Shown piece after piece: positions 15,405 through 23,418 of a stretch of 36,644 bases of DNA (the stretch's first letter is position 1; every line of letters begins with the position of its first letter). The stretch lies in the NCBI GenBank assembly GCA_934646965.1, contig CAKUEZ010000009.1:1-36644 (forward strand). The letters are read 5' to 3'. This DNA comes from an uncultured Collinsella sp. GTDB taxonomy: Bacteria > Actinomycetota > Coriobacteriia > Coriobacteriales > Coriobacteriaceae. The position numbers were made by a program, and so were the translations under genes. Under the pieces are notes generated by a model. That model was not told the origin of the DNA. It saw only the letters and a program-made list of their open reading frames with translations, and did no database searches.

Positions 15405-15848
15405 CTAGGCTACACCGCTGGAACCGAAACCGCCGGCTCCTCGATCCGTTTCATCGAGCTCGTCCACTTCGACGAGTTGAACGGTAGGAACTTCTTGGAT
15501 GACCAGCTGGGCGATGCGATCGCCCTTATTGATGACGATGTCATTCGAAGGGTCCAGATTGATAAGAATGACCTTTAGCTCTCCACGGTAATGAGCATCG
15601 ATGAGGCCGGGCGTATTGACTATAGACAAGCCCTGCTTGATAGCCAGACCACTCCGGGGCTGGACAAAGCCGGCATAGCCATCGGGCAGAGCAATCGCCA
15701 GACCCGTGGAAACCAACCGACGCTCAAAGGGCCTAAGCACGCAGTCTTCGTTAGCGCGCAAATCAAGGCCGGCATCGGTGGGGTGTGCGTAATGCGGGAT
15801 CTCGACCGTAGGATCGAGACGCTTAATGTTAACGGTAATGCTGGACAT
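15405..15848 (-). CDS. dut: dUTP diphosphatase
   Basis: A 147-residue trimeric-type dUTPase, hydrolysing dUTP to dUMP to keep uracil out of DNA and supply thymidylate synthesis. All five motifs are present: DAGLDL (25-30), PRSGLA (64-69), [13 protein letters not shown] (81-93, catalytic Asp84), RIAQLVI (111-117) and the C-terminal arm [10 protein letters not shown] (136-145). The start lies 4 nt after the nrdR stop, with AAGGTGA formed by the end of nrdR, so the two are translated together. The pairing with nrdR links control of ribonucleotide reduction with dUTP clearance. Confidence 0.97.
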   Translation of the reverse strand: MSSITVNIKRLDPTVEIPHYAHPTDAGLDLRANEDCVLRPFERRLVSTGLAIALPDGYAGFVQPRSGLAIKQGLSIVNTPGLIDAHYRGELKVILINLDPSNDIVINKGDRIAQLVIQEVPTVQLVEVDELDETDRGAGGFGSSGVA

Positions 15849-15852
15849 AAAA

Positions 15853-16296
15853 TCACCTTAGCTTGTCGAGCTCTTGCAGAAACTCATCGACATCCTTAAA
15901 GTCGCGATAGACCGAGGCGAAGCGAATATAGGCCACCTTGTCGATCTTTGCGAGGCGCTTTAGCACCATATCGCCCAGCTCATGCGAGGTCACCGCTGTT
16001 AGGGTGCGCGAGCGAAGCTCGACCTCGATATCGTCGATGATCTCATTGAGCTTTTTGGTATCGATATCGCGCTTGATGGTGGCGCGCATCAGACCAACCA
16101 GTAACTTATTGCGATCGAAGCGCTGTTTGGAACCATCGGACTTTATGACCTCAATCGGATCTTCGCAACGCTCGAAGGTAGTGAAACGATAGTTGCACGA
16201 ACAGCATTCACGACGGCGCTTAATCGTATTGTTCGATTCCTGCATACGGGAATCGACAACGCGGGTGTGTGCCTTGCCGCATTTAGGACAGCGCAT
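15853..16296 (-). CDS. nrdR: transcriptional repressor of ribonucleotide reductase genes
   Basis: A 147-residue NrdR. The zinc ribbon uses Cys3, Cys6, Cys31 and Cys34 (RCPKCGK and [12 protein letters not shown]). The ATP-cone follows at about 49-139, starting [16 protein letters not shown] and containing [11 protein letters not shown]. It senses ATP/dATP and represses nrd operons in other bacteria. A perfect AGGAGGT precedes ATG 16296. Unusually, the start codon and part of the ribosome binding site lie in one arm of a perfect 12-bp inverted repeat (16291-16334), so translation may be controlled by RNA folding. It follows the LysM gene by 51 bp. Confidence 0.96.
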   Translation of the reverse strand: MRCPKCGKAHTRVVDSRMQESNNTIKRRRECCSCNYRFTTFERCEDPIEVIKSDGSKQRFDRNKLLVGLMRATIKRDIDTKKLNEIIDDIEVELRSRTLTAVTSHELGDMVLKRLAKIDKVAYIRFASVYRDFKDVDEFLQELDKLR

Positions 16297-16334
16297 GGTA
16301 CCTCCTTTTACACGATAACAAGGGTACCATGCGC
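16291..16334 (-). promoter_or_regulatory. hairpin sequestering the nrdR start codon
   Basis: GCGCATGGTACC (16291-16302) and GGTACCATGCGC (16323-16334) are perfect 12-nt inverted arms with a 20-nt loop. In the minus-strand transcript the 3' arm contains the nrdR AUG and the last part of the AGGAGGUACC ribosome site. There is no T tract, so it does not look like a terminator. Confidence 0.75.
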
Positions 16335-16347
16335 CGCACGGTAATGA

Positions 16348-16797
16348 TTACGAACGGGCAGGAACTTTAAGATGCTCACCAGCATCGAGCGAACCATGCT
16401 CAAGGTGATTGACGCTGCGGATCATGTCGGAAGTCTCCTGCGTGGAAAGGCCCTCAACCGGATGGTCCTCGGCAAGGGACCACAGGGAATCGCCCGCATG
16501 CACGCGTACTGTCTCGTACGTGACGTTGGCCACGGAATCCGCATAGGCGGCGTGACGGGCGGTAAATACCGTCGTCGCAAGCACGAAGAACAACGTGAAC
16601 GCAACGGCGATCGCAACGACCGTCGAGGCCTTCAGGGCAACAGGAGCCGAAGTCACAGCCGCATGCTGAGCGCGATCACGCTTAGGCGCAACGGCCTGAA
16701 AACTGGAACGACCACCTTTGACGACCGTAAAGGCGGGCGCGGCAGGCGCCTCGAGCTTAAGGGCGAGGTTTCCCTGGACCATATCGGCTGCATTCAT
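16348..16797 (-). CDS. SOS-controlled membrane-LysM protein, YneA-like division inhibitor candidate
   Basis: A 149-residue protein with a cytoplasmic N-terminal half, one membrane helix (about 55-79, ALKASTVVAIAVAFTLFFVL) and an extracytoplasmic LysM domain (about 96-146: VRVHAGDSLWSLAE and LDAGEHLKVPA) that should bind peptidoglycan. It is divergent from lexA, and a LexA-type box lies inside its TTGACA-N18-TAATAA promoter. This is the position and architecture of SOS-induced division suppressors (YneA in Bacillus; Rv2719c beside mycobacterial lexA). Function is inferred. The cytoplasmic part is longer (about 54 residues) than in YneA. ATG 16797 has GAGGAG 7 nt upstream. Confidence 0.85.
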   Translation of the reverse strand: MNAADMVQGNLALKLEAPAAPAFTVVKGGRSSFQAVAPKRDRAQHAAVTSAPVALKASTVVAIAVAFTLFFVLATTVFTARHAAYADSVANVTYETVRVHAGDSLWSLAEDHPVEGLSTQETSDMIRSVNHLEHGSLDAGEHLKVPARS

Positions 16798-16869
16798 CTT
16801 TGTTCTCCTCTCGCGTGTTTTGACGAGAACTGTTTTATCAAGCCGCACGGACAAAAAAGTCTGGCGCGG

Positions 16870-16881
16870 GAACGAATGTTC
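16870..16881. promoter_or_regulatory. LexA box 1
   Basis: GAAC-GAAT-GTTC, followed by G, matches the Gram-positive/actinobacterial SOS consensus CGAAC-N4-GTTCG except for the first flank base. It is just downstream of the -10 of the LysM gene. Confidence 0.8.
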
Positions 16882-16886
16882 GGTTA

Positions 16887-16916
16887 TTATTATCTTCGAA
16901 CAGTTGTTCCTGTCAA
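16887..16916 (-). promoter_or_regulatory. promoter of the LysM gene
   Basis: On the minus strand, TTGACA (16911-16916) is a perfect -35 and TAATAA (16887-16892) a -10 at 18 bp; ATAATA at 17 bp is an alternative. LexA box 2 lies inside the spacer, so LexA binding would exclude RNA polymerase. Confidence 0.8.
16898..16909. promoter_or_regulatory. LexA box 2
   Basis: CGAAC-AGTT-GTTCC contains the full GAAC-N4-GTTC core. It sits between the -35 and -10 of the divergent LysM gene and upstream of lexA. Confidence 0.85.
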
Positions 16917-16925
16917 GCAAAAAAC

Positions 16926-16937
16926 GAACATTTGTTT
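16926..16937. promoter_or_regulatory. LexA box 3 (imperfect)
   Basis: CGAAC-ATTT-GTTTG has one mismatch in the second half of the core. It is the closest of the three boxes to lexA, 25 bp before its ATG, and probably contributes to autorepression. Confidence 0.6.
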
Positions 16938-16961
16938 GGCAAAGGAAGAGAGGATCCCCTG

Positions 16962-17609
16962 ATGGCTCGCAAAATTACCAAGCGTCAGCAGCAGATTTAC
17001 GACTTCATCAAGGAATACCAGCAGGAGAAGGGCTATCCGCCTAGCGTGCGCGAAATGGCATCGGCTGTGGGGCTGTCCTCCCCTAGCACCGTGCACGCAC
17101 ATCTCTCTGCCCTGGAAGCACGCGGACTGCTCAAGCGCGATGCCACCAAGCCGCGTGCCCTGGAGCTCTTCGATGAGGACGGCTCCTCCGTCTCCATCTC
17201 GAGCAAGCCAGAGGAGCCCGCTGCTCCACGCGGTGCCGTTTCGCTCCCGCTTGTCGGGCGCGTCGCTGCCGGGATACCCATCCTGGCCGAGCAAAACATT
17301 GAGGACACGTTTACCGTACCGACCGAGATCGCCACAGATCAGGGATCATTCATTCTTGAGGTGCATGGGAACTCGATGATCAACGTCGGCATCTACAACG
17401 GCGACTACATCATCGTGCGCGAGCAGAAGAGTGCTATGAACGGCGAGATCGTCGTTGCCATGATCGATGGCGCCGCAACCGTCAAGACCTTCTACAAGGA
17501 GCAGGGCCGCGTTCGCCTGCAGCCCGAGAACGACACCATGGAGCCCATTTACGCCACAAATCCGGTCATTCTGGGCAAGGTCGTGGCCTTGATGCGCCGG
17601 TTCTCGTAA
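16962..17609 (+). CDS. lexA: SOS repressor LexA
   Basis: A 215-residue repressor. The N-terminal winged helix (1-70) contains KITKRQQQIYDFIKEY, GYPPSVREMASAVGL and SSPSTVHAHLSALEARG. The C-terminal autoprotease has the cleavage pair Ala103-Gly104 in GRVAAGIP, nucleophile Ser138 in HGNSM and Lys175 in ATVKTF. RecA filaments trigger self-cleavage. ATG 16962 follows GAGAGGA; an upstream in-frame TTG would start within a LexA box and is rejected. Three LexA boxes upstream show autoregulation and shared control with the divergent LysM gene. The stop overlaps the next gene's start (TAATG). Confidence 0.97.
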   Translation: MARKITKRQQQIYDFIKEYQQEKGYPPSVREMASAVGLSSPSTVHAHLSALEARGLLKRDATKPRALELFDEDGSSVSISSKPEEPAAPRGAVSLPLVGRVAAGIPILAEQNIEDTFTVPTEIATDQGSFILEVHGNSMINVGIYNGDYIIVREQKSAMNGEIVVAMIDGAATVKTFYKEQGRVRLQPENDTMEPIYATNPVILGKVVALMRRFS

Positions 17610-18313
17610 TGCAGCAGCGCATCACTATCTTTGATACCGTTCGCGGTTTTACGATGCTGTCGATGGCAGGTTTTCACGCCTGTTACGATCTGGCCTACCT
17701 CTATGGCTGGGACATGCCGTGGTTTACCCAAACCATTTTTCAGGACATCTGGCGTGCCAGTATCAGCTGGGTCTTTTTGTTTATCGCCGGTTGGATGTGC
17801 ACGCTGTCGCGTAGCAACGGAAAGCGTGCAGTCAAATACGCTGCCGCCGCTTTGGTCGTATGGATCGCAACCACGCTCGTATCGGTCGACGATTCGGTAA
17901 ACTTTGGCATCATTTATTGCATGGCAGCATGTACCGCCGTCGTAGCGCTTGCGCGCCCGGCATTGCAAAAGGTGCCGGGCGTATGGGGCATTGCAGCCTG
18001 CCTTGTCCTCTTTGCGCTAACCTGGGGCATCCCAAAAGCGGTCTATCCACTCCCCTACCTAGCCTGGCTGGGATTTCCAAGCGCCGGCTTTGTCTCGGGA
18101 GATTACTACCCGCTTGTGCCCTTTATTTTTATGTATCTCGCCGGCTTCTTTGCCGCCCGGACGGCCAAAACCTCAAAACGGGAAGCCCCAACCTGGGCAT
18201 ACGCCAACCCCGTTCCCGCACTCGCAAGTCTGGGACGCCATGCACTGCCATTTTACCTGCTACATCAGCCCATCATCTTGGGGGTACTGGAGCTCATTTA
18301 CTCCGTACGATAG
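17609..18313 (+). CDS. DUF1624 / HGSNAT-like membrane acyltransferase-related protein
   Basis: A 234-residue integral membrane protein with about seven hydrophobic segments. It starts RITIFDTVRGFTMLSMAGFHACYDLAYLYG, with the R-G-F(T/A)M...H-x2-YDL pattern typical of the DUF1624/heparan-glucosaminide acetyltransferase-like family, and ends with LGRHALPFYLLHQPII, the family's C-terminal histidine motif. The substrate is unknown; cell-envelope acylation is a guess from the family. Its start overlaps the lexA stop by 1 nt, so it should be expressed with LexA and rise in the SOS response. The 3' end overlaps the convergent hflX by 16 bp. Confidence 0.82.
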   Translation: MQQRITIFDTVRGFTMLSMAGFHACYDLAYLYGWDMPWFTQTIFQDIWRASISWVFLFIAGWMCTLSRSNGKRAVKYAAAALVVWIATTLVSVDDSVNFGIIYCMAACTAVVALARPALQKVPGVWGIAACLVLFALTWGIPKAVYPLPYLAWLGFPSAGFVSGDYYPLVPFIFMYLAGFFAARTAKTSKREAPTWAYANPVPALASLGRHALPFYLLHQPIILGVLELIYSVR

Positions 18314-19587
18314 CGCTCAAGACGCGGTGCAATGCGAGCCGGAAGCTTTGCCACAATGCGAACGCCATTTTCGAGATACTCCTCATGGAGAAGCGTGCCC
18401 TGCTCGTGCACGAGTGTGATCAGGGCACCCTCGCGATACGGAATATCGGCGGAAAGCAGTACATCGGTCGCTGCAGCCTCACGAGCAATGCGATCAACTA
18501 AAGCGTCGAGCCCCTCACCGGTCTCGGCAGAGAATAACACTGCCTCGGGATAGCGACGTCGAAAGCTAAGACGGTCCACGCTATCGAGCAGATCGATTTT
18601 ATTGAACACCGTCAACGTCAAACGCTCGCCGGCTCCAATCTCATCGAGCACGCGATCGACCGCCTCGAGCTGACGTTCATAGTCCTCGTCGGACGCATCC
18701 ACGACCTTGAGAATCAAGTCGGCGCCAAGTACCTCCGAGAGTGTCGACTTGAATGCATCGACCAGACCATGAGGCAGCTTTTGAATAAAGCCGACGGTAT
18801 CGGTGATGGTCATGCCGCGGCCACCGGGCAGGCGGTACGAACGCGTCGTGGGGTCGAGCGTGGCAAAGAGCTTATCTTGCGAAAGGACCGTAGAGCCCGT
18901 AAGGCGATTGAGGAGCGTCGACTTGCCGGCATTGGTGTATCCAGCCAATGCAACGCGAAAGGCCGGCGACTCGATACGGCTCTTAGACTGAACGTCACGC
19001 CTCTGTTCGACCTGCTTAAGCTCACGTCGAAGTGCAGCGATCTTGTTGCGAATCAAACGACGGTCGACCTCGAGCTGGCTTTCGCCCTGTCCAAAACGCG
19101 AACCGATACCGCCGCGCGTCTGCTCTTTGGCAAGATGGCTCCACATGCCGCGCAGGCGTGGCAACAGGTACTGTAGTTGCGCCAATTGCACCTGCAAACG
19201 GCCCTCACGCGTCTGAGCATGCAGACCAAAGATATCGAGAATCAACGCCGTACGATCGATAATCTTCACCGGTTCGCCCACGGCCTTCTCGAGATAGGAC
19301 TGCTGCGACGGCGTTAGGTCGTCATCGAAGATAACGACGTCCGCATCCATGCGATGCACCAGGCCGCACAGCTCCTCGACCTTACCAGACCCGATAAACG
19401 ATTTTGGATAGGGTTTAACCAGTCGTTGCGACAAACGCGCTACGCACCGGGCACCAGCCGTATGGGCCAGGCGCTCAAGCTCATCGAGCGAACGATCGAG
19501 CGGCCACGCATTGTCGCGCCACTCGACGCCGACAAGAACAGCACGCTCGGGCTCGGGCGCAGTTGGAACTAACGGAAAGCGAGCCAT
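18298..19587 (-). CDS. hflX: ribosome-associated GTPase HflX
   Basis: A 429-residue GTPase that in other bacteria splits stalled or hibernating 70S ribosomes. The N-terminal HflX domain (about 15-200) includes KPYPKSFIGSGKVEEL, DDLTPSQQSYLEK, DRTALILDIF and the glycine-rich linker RGGIGSRFGQGESQLE. The GTPase domain has G1 GYTNAGKS (216-223), G3 DTVGF, G4 NKID and a SAETG G5. Its ATG overlaps the miaA stop (TAATG), and it is the last gene of the miaB-miaA-hflX run, a common actinobacterial arrangement. Confidence 0.96.
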   Translation of the reverse strand: MARFPLVPTAPEPERAVLVGVEWRDNAWPLDRSLDELERLAHTAGARCVARLSQRLVKPYPKSFIGSGKVEELCGLVHRMDADVVIFDDDLTPSQQSYLEKAVGEPVKIIDRTALILDIFGLHAQTREGRLQVQLAQLQYLLPRLRGMWSHLAKEQTRGGIGSRFGQGESQLEVDRRLIRNKIAALRRELKQVEQRRDVQSKSRIESPAFRVALAGYTNAGKSTLLNRLTGSTVLSQDKLFATLDPTTRSYRLPGGRGMTITDTVGFIQKLPHGLVDAFKSTLSEVLGADLILKVVDASDEDYERQLEAVDRVLDEIGAGERLTLTVFNKIDLLDSVDRLSFRRRYPEAVLFSAETGEGLDALVDRIAREAAATDVLLSADIPYREGALITLVHEQGTLLHEEYLENGVRIVAKLPARIAPRLERYRTE

Positions 19588-20525
19588 TAAGCCGCCTCGA
19601 TGCGATGCAGGATATCCTCGACGACCTCATCGATCGTATACTCGTCCGTATCGAACCATACGATACGGTCGTCGCGTTTAAACCACGAAAGTTGGCGCTT
19701 GGCATAACGACGCGAACGCATCTTAATGAGCTCGCGAGCCTCATCCATGGTCATTACGCCGTTGAGAGCATCAATAATCTCTTTGTAGCCAATCGCCTGC
19801 ATCGATGTCAGTGCATCACCGAGCCCCTGGTCCATGAGTCCACGGACTTCTTCGACAAGGCCCTGCTCAAACATGAGGTCGACACGAAGGTTAATGCGTT
19901 CGTAGAGCACCTCTCGATTACGAGTCAGACCAAACCAGAGCGCGTGATAATGCTCGCGCGGAACGGCAAACTGTGCCTTTTGCTGCGCATACGAAACGCC
20001 ATCATCGTGCATCTCGAGCGCACGGATTACGCGACGCACATTATGGGGATGAATGACCGCGGCAGACTCGGGATCGCGCTCGGCAAGCAGAGCATGCAGC
20101 GCTTCCTCACCAATACGCTCGGCAAGTTCCTGATAACAAGCACGGCGATCGTCCTCAAGTTCTCCCGAGGGAAAAACCATCTCATCCAGGGCGGCCTTGA
20201 GATACAGGCCCGTGCCCCCGCAAAACACAGGAAGGCGATCCTCCCCCAGCAACTGCTCAACATGTGCGCGAGCGTCTGCCTGATACAACGCCGCCGAATA
20301 CGCAACACCCGGATCTACGATGTCAACCAGACGCAACGGAGCGCTGCATTCCTCGGGCGTCATCTTGGCCGTGCCGATATCCATGCCTCGATAGATTTGC
20401 ATCGCATCGCAGGACAACACTTCAGACGACAGGCGCGCCGCCAAATGATCGGCGACATCGCTCTTGCCGACGGCCGTGGGACCCACGATGGCAACGGCTT
20501 GCAAGTTGGCGCAAGGACAGGTCAT
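19587..20525 (-). CDS. miaA: tRNA dimethylallyltransferase
   Basis: A 312-residue enzyme adding dimethylallyl to A37 of UNN-reading tRNAs. It has the P-loop GPTAVGKS (15-22), DAMQIYRGMDIGTAKMTPEE, FCGGTGLYLKA, NVRRVIRALE, the QAIGYKE tRNA-contact motif and RRYAKRQLSWF near the C-terminus. The start overlaps the miaB stop by 1 nt (TAATG) and the stop overlaps the hflX start in the same way, so the three are tightly coupled. Its product is the substrate of MiaB, encoded just upstream. The N-terminal MTCPCANLQ contains two cysteines of unknown relevance. Confidence 0.97.
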   Translation of the reverse strand: MTCPCANLQAVAIVGPTAVGKSDVADHLAARLSSEVLSCDAMQIYRGMDIGTAKMTPEECSAPLRLVDIVDPGVAYSAALYQADARAHVEQLLGEDRLPVFCGGTGLYLKAALDEMVFPSGELEDDRRACYQELAERIGEEALHALLAERDPESAAVIHPHNVRRVIRALEMHDDGVSYAQQKAQFAVPREHYHALWFGLTRNREVLYERINLRVDLMFEQGLVEEVRGLMDQGLGDALTSMQAIGYKEIIDALNGVMTMDEARELIKMRSRRYAKRQLSWFKRDDRIVWFDTDEYTIDEVVEDILHRIEAA

Positions 20526-21901
20526 TAGCGCGGCTCACCCACAACGGAACCGGACAGATACCATGTCTTGGCAACATCAACATCAACATCGACGATCTTG
20601 CCGATCAGCTGGTCGATGCTGTAGCCCTCGGGGATAGGCGCATGCACGGTCTGATTCTTGGGGCTCTTGCCTAGCAGAACCGCGTCGTTCTTTTTGCTCG
20701 TACCCTCAATAAGCGCCGGAACCACGGTGTTGAGCTCGCCTTGGTTGTACTCGTGCGCTGTGGTCTCGATAACCTTGACCAGACGGTTAAAGCGCTCAAG
20801 AATCACCTCGTGCGGCGTGGGGTCATCAATCTCGGCCGCCGGAGTGCCGGCGCGCTTGGAGTAAATGAAGGTGTAGGCCTGAGCATAGCGGACCGTCTCG
20901 GCAAGCGAAAGCGTCTGCTCAAAGTCTTCTTCGGTCTCGCCGGGGAAGCCGACGATAATATCAGTCGAAAGCGCGATATCAGGCATACGGTTGCGAATGC
21001 GATCGACCAGGTCCAGATAGTCCTCGCGCGTATAGCGACGGTTCATCTCTTTAAGGATTCGCGTCGAGCCCGACTGAACGGCCAGATGCAGCTGCGGCAT
21101 GACGGCAGGCGTCTCGGCCATGGCATCGATGGTCTCGGGCAGCAGGTCCTTGGGGTGAGAGGAGGTAAAGAAGATGCGCTCCACACCCGTATCGCCCACG
21201 GCGCGCAGCAGGTCGGCAAAGCGTGGCTTGCCAAACAGGTCACGGCCATAGGAGTTGACGTTTTGGCCGAGCAGCGTGATCTCGCGCACACCTTGGCGCA
21301 CCAGTCCCGTCACCTCGTCGACAATCTCCTCAAAGGGGCGACTCTTTTCGCGACCGCGCACGTACGGCACGATGCAATAGGTGCAGAAGTTATTGCAACC
21401 CGTCATGATGGGCACCCAAGCGTGATACTGGGTCTCACGGTGCCACGGCATGCTCATGGCATCCGTATCCTCATGCTCATTGGCGCGAATATGACGCTTG
21501 CCGTCTAGGAACGCCTCGGCGATGAGCTCGGCAACATGGGCGATGGAATGCGTGCCAAAGATGACGTTGACGTTATCGACGTTGGTGAGCAGGCCCTCGC
21601 CGTCACGCTGCGCGATACAGCCGCCCACCGCGACCACGCGCTTGCCCGAGGGCGAAGGCGGCAGGCTCTTGCAGGAGTTGCACTGACCATACAGACGGGT
21701 GTCGGCAGCCTCGCGCACGCAGCACGTCATAAAGACGACGATATCGGCATGCTCGGGATCGAGCGCCATGAGGCAGCCATACGAATCGAGCAGACCGCTC
21801 ACACGCTCGGAATCGTGTTGATTCATCTGGCAGCCAAAGGTGCGGATAAAGTAGGTTTTACCGGCAAGAATATCGCGTGCGGAACGCTGGTCCATATGCA
21901 T
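20525..21901 (-). CDS. miaB: tRNA-2-methylthio-N6-dimethylallyladenosine synthase
   Basis: A 458-residue radical-SAM methylthiotransferase acting on i6A37 tRNA. The N-terminal cluster ligands are Cys24 (TFGCQMNQHDSE), Cys60 (FMTCCVRE) and Cys95 (VGGCIAQRD). The radical-SAM cluster uses Cys169, Cys173 and Cys176 (CNNFCTYCIVPYVRG). A TRAM domain ends the protein. An unusual CNSCKSL segment at about 74-80 adds two cysteines to the N-terminal domain. ATG 21901 is used with AGGAT 4 nt upstream; ATG 21895 is possible. It follows spoVS by 38 bp. Confidence 0.96.
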   Translation of the reverse strand: MHMDQRSARDILAGKTYFIRTFGCQMNQHDSERVSGLLDSYGCLMALDPEHADIVVFMTCCVREAADTRLYGQCNSCKSLPPSPSGKRVVAVGGCIAQRDGEGLLTNVDNVNVIFGTHSIAHVAELIAEAFLDGKRHIRANEHEDTDAMSMPWHRETQYHAWVPIMTGCNNFCTYCIVPYVRGREKSRPFEEIVDEVTGLVRQGVREITLLGQNVNSYGRDLFGKPRFADLLRAVGDTGVERIFFTSSHPKDLLPETIDAMAETPAVMPQLHLAVQSGSTRILKEMNRRYTREDYLDLVDRIRNRMPDIALSTDIIVGFPGETEEDFEQTLSLAETVRYAQAYTFIYSKRAGTPAAEIDDPTPHEVILERFNRLVKVIETTAHEYNQGELNTVVPALIEGTSKKNDAVLLGKSPKNQTVHAPIPEGYSIDQLIGKIVDVDVDVAKTWYLSGSVVGEPR

Positions 21902-21939
21902 GTATCCTAACGATGAAAGCGAATTGAGCTAAGCAGACG

Positions 21940-22257
21940 CTATGCCACGGGCTTAACGTCATCCACAACGACGTTATCCATGGCGGCTCGATTGATCTGG
22001 TGAACGTAAATAGAGAGACGAATCGCCGTGCGCGACTCCCCGTTGATGAGGATGTCGGAGAATACCGGCGCGCAGGAGATATCAAAACCGGTCGGGATCA
22101 AAAAACCGCGCGCGATCGCCACGGCCTTAATGGCCTGGTTAACGGCACCGGCGCCGACACACTGAATGTTGACGGGAACGCCATCCTTGACCATGCCGGC
22201 AATGGCACCGGCAACGGACGCGGGTGATGATTTGCTTGATACCTTCAGGCAATCCAT
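21940..22257 (-). CDS. spoVS: stage V sporulation protein S homologue
   Basis: A 105-residue Alba-like small protein. It matches SpoVS across its length: LKVSSKSSPASVAGAIAGMV, IQCVGAGAVNQAIKAVAIARG, SCAPVFSDILINGESRTAI. The C-terminus is extended by roughly 20 residues (YVHQINRAAMDNVVVDDVKPVA) compared with the 86-residue Bacillus protein. Nothing in this window points to sporulation, so a nucleic-acid-related housekeeping role is more likely, consistent with its place next to rny. ATG 22257 has AGGAG 8 nt upstream, which excludes the longer in-frame reading. Confidence 0.93.
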   Translation of the reverse strand: MDCLKVSSKSSPASVAGAIAGMVKDGVPVNIQCVGAGAVNQAIKAVAIARGFLIPTGFDISCAPVFSDILINGESRTAIRLSIYVHQINRAAMDNVVVDDVKPVA

Positions 22258-22331
22258 GAAGAAACTCCTGCGTTTAAAAGTACGTTTTAACTGCAATAAC
22301 TGTATCGTACCGAGCGGACTCGGTAAAGATG

Positions 22332-23417
22332 CTATTCCTCTTTGGCAAGATCGAACGTCACGGTGATTCGATCACGTGAAACGCGGATTTTGGGGTCTCC
22401 GCAGAGGTTGAGGTAATACCGAGCAGCAAGGTCGTTAAAGTCTCGCTCGACGGCTCGCGAGAACTGCGCCATGTCGTCCTTCGCAATACGCAACCCACGA
22501 CGATCCTTGGCAAGGTCGACCGGTGCGGGCGCATGCGAGGAGGAATCGCGCTCGCGCAGCAGTCGTGCCGTAACACCTCGAACCGGCTTAATCTGGCCGG
22601 CCAAAACGCGATGCGCCGTTCGCTCGGACATCTCCAGACCAAGGCCAGAGCAGATGCGGATAAAGTCCTCGGCATCCGAGGCGAGGCCCAGACGGTCGAT
22701 AACAGGAAGTTCGCCTTCGTCATCGATGAACAGCAAGCGAGAGGTATCGAGTCGGCTAGATGCCTGCGCATACAGCGTCGCGGCAATCTCAGACGGAGAA
22801 CCCAGGTACACATCGCAGCCGCGCAGCTCCTCAAGGGCAAACTCGCACGCAGCACGGATAATGTTATGCGGGCCGCGAGCGCATACGTAACGGCCCTCCT
22901 CGTCCTTAACGGCCTGGGGCCAGCTCGACTGGTCGGCGCGTTCGCTCAGACGATCGGTGGCGACACTTACCTTAAAGGATGAGCCCAGATCGACGCCGGA
23001 CGTAACGACGCGAGCCTCGTCGGTGTTCTGCTTGATCGAGAACAGGGCCATGCCACGCCCGTGAACACCCCAACGGTCCATCTTCATGCTCTCGAGCTTA
23101 GAGGTAACGCGAGCATCGAAAATGTGCTCTTGCATATCCTGTGGTACGCCCGAACCGTTATCCAAAAAGACGAGCGTGCGGACGCCGTCTTCTTTGGTCG
23201 TGGCAAGGAAGACCTTGTCGGCGCCGGCATCGCGCGCATTACGCAGCATCTCGATGACGATGTCCTCGACATGCTGGATGTCGTGCTTTGCCTGGCGCCG
23301 CTCGGCCTCCGAAACGCGGAGGCGGACATACCCCTCGCCAAGGTTTTCCTCGACGCGAAGGTTGCCCTCCCCCGACATCGACGCGATAAATGAGATGAGC
23401 TCGTTCGCGTCGCTCAT
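22332..23417 (-). CDS. stand-alone GHKL-type ATPase of unknown function
   Basis: A 361-residue protein with a Bergerat-fold ATP site. The N box EMLRNARDAGA has Glu56 and Asn60, G1 DNGSGVP is at 86-92, and G2 WGVHGRGMALFSIK is at 116-129. There is no histidine-kinase dimerisation domain and no phospho-acceptor histidine box before the ATP site, and no MutL or gyrase-like transducer I can recognise. The C-terminal 170 residues are unique to my reading, ending in a strand-rich PKIRVSRDRITVTFDLAKEE. Glu56 in the N box suggests real ATP hydrolysis, as in GyrB/Hsp90/MutL. It starts 1 nt after the rny stop, so it is made together with RNase Y, and spoVS follows by 74 bp. Confidence 0.85.
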   Translation of the reverse strand: MSDANELISFIASMSGEGNLRVEENLGEGYVRLRVSEAERRQAKHDIQHVEDIVIEMLRNARDAGADKVFLATTKEDGVRTLVFLDNGSGVPQDMQEHIFDARVTSKLESMKMDRWGVHGRGMALFSIKQNTDEARVVTSGVDLGSSFKVSVATDRLSERADQSSWPQAVKDEEGRYVCARGPHNIIRAACEFALEELRGCDVYLGSPSEIAATLYAQASSRLDTSRLLFIDDEGELPVIDRLGLASDAEDFIRICSGLGLEMSERTAHRVLAGQIKPVRGVTARLLRERDSSSHAPAPVDLAKDRRGLRIAKDDMAQFSRAVERDFNDLAARYYLNLCGDPKIRVSRDRITVTFDLAKEE

Positions 23418-23418
23418 G

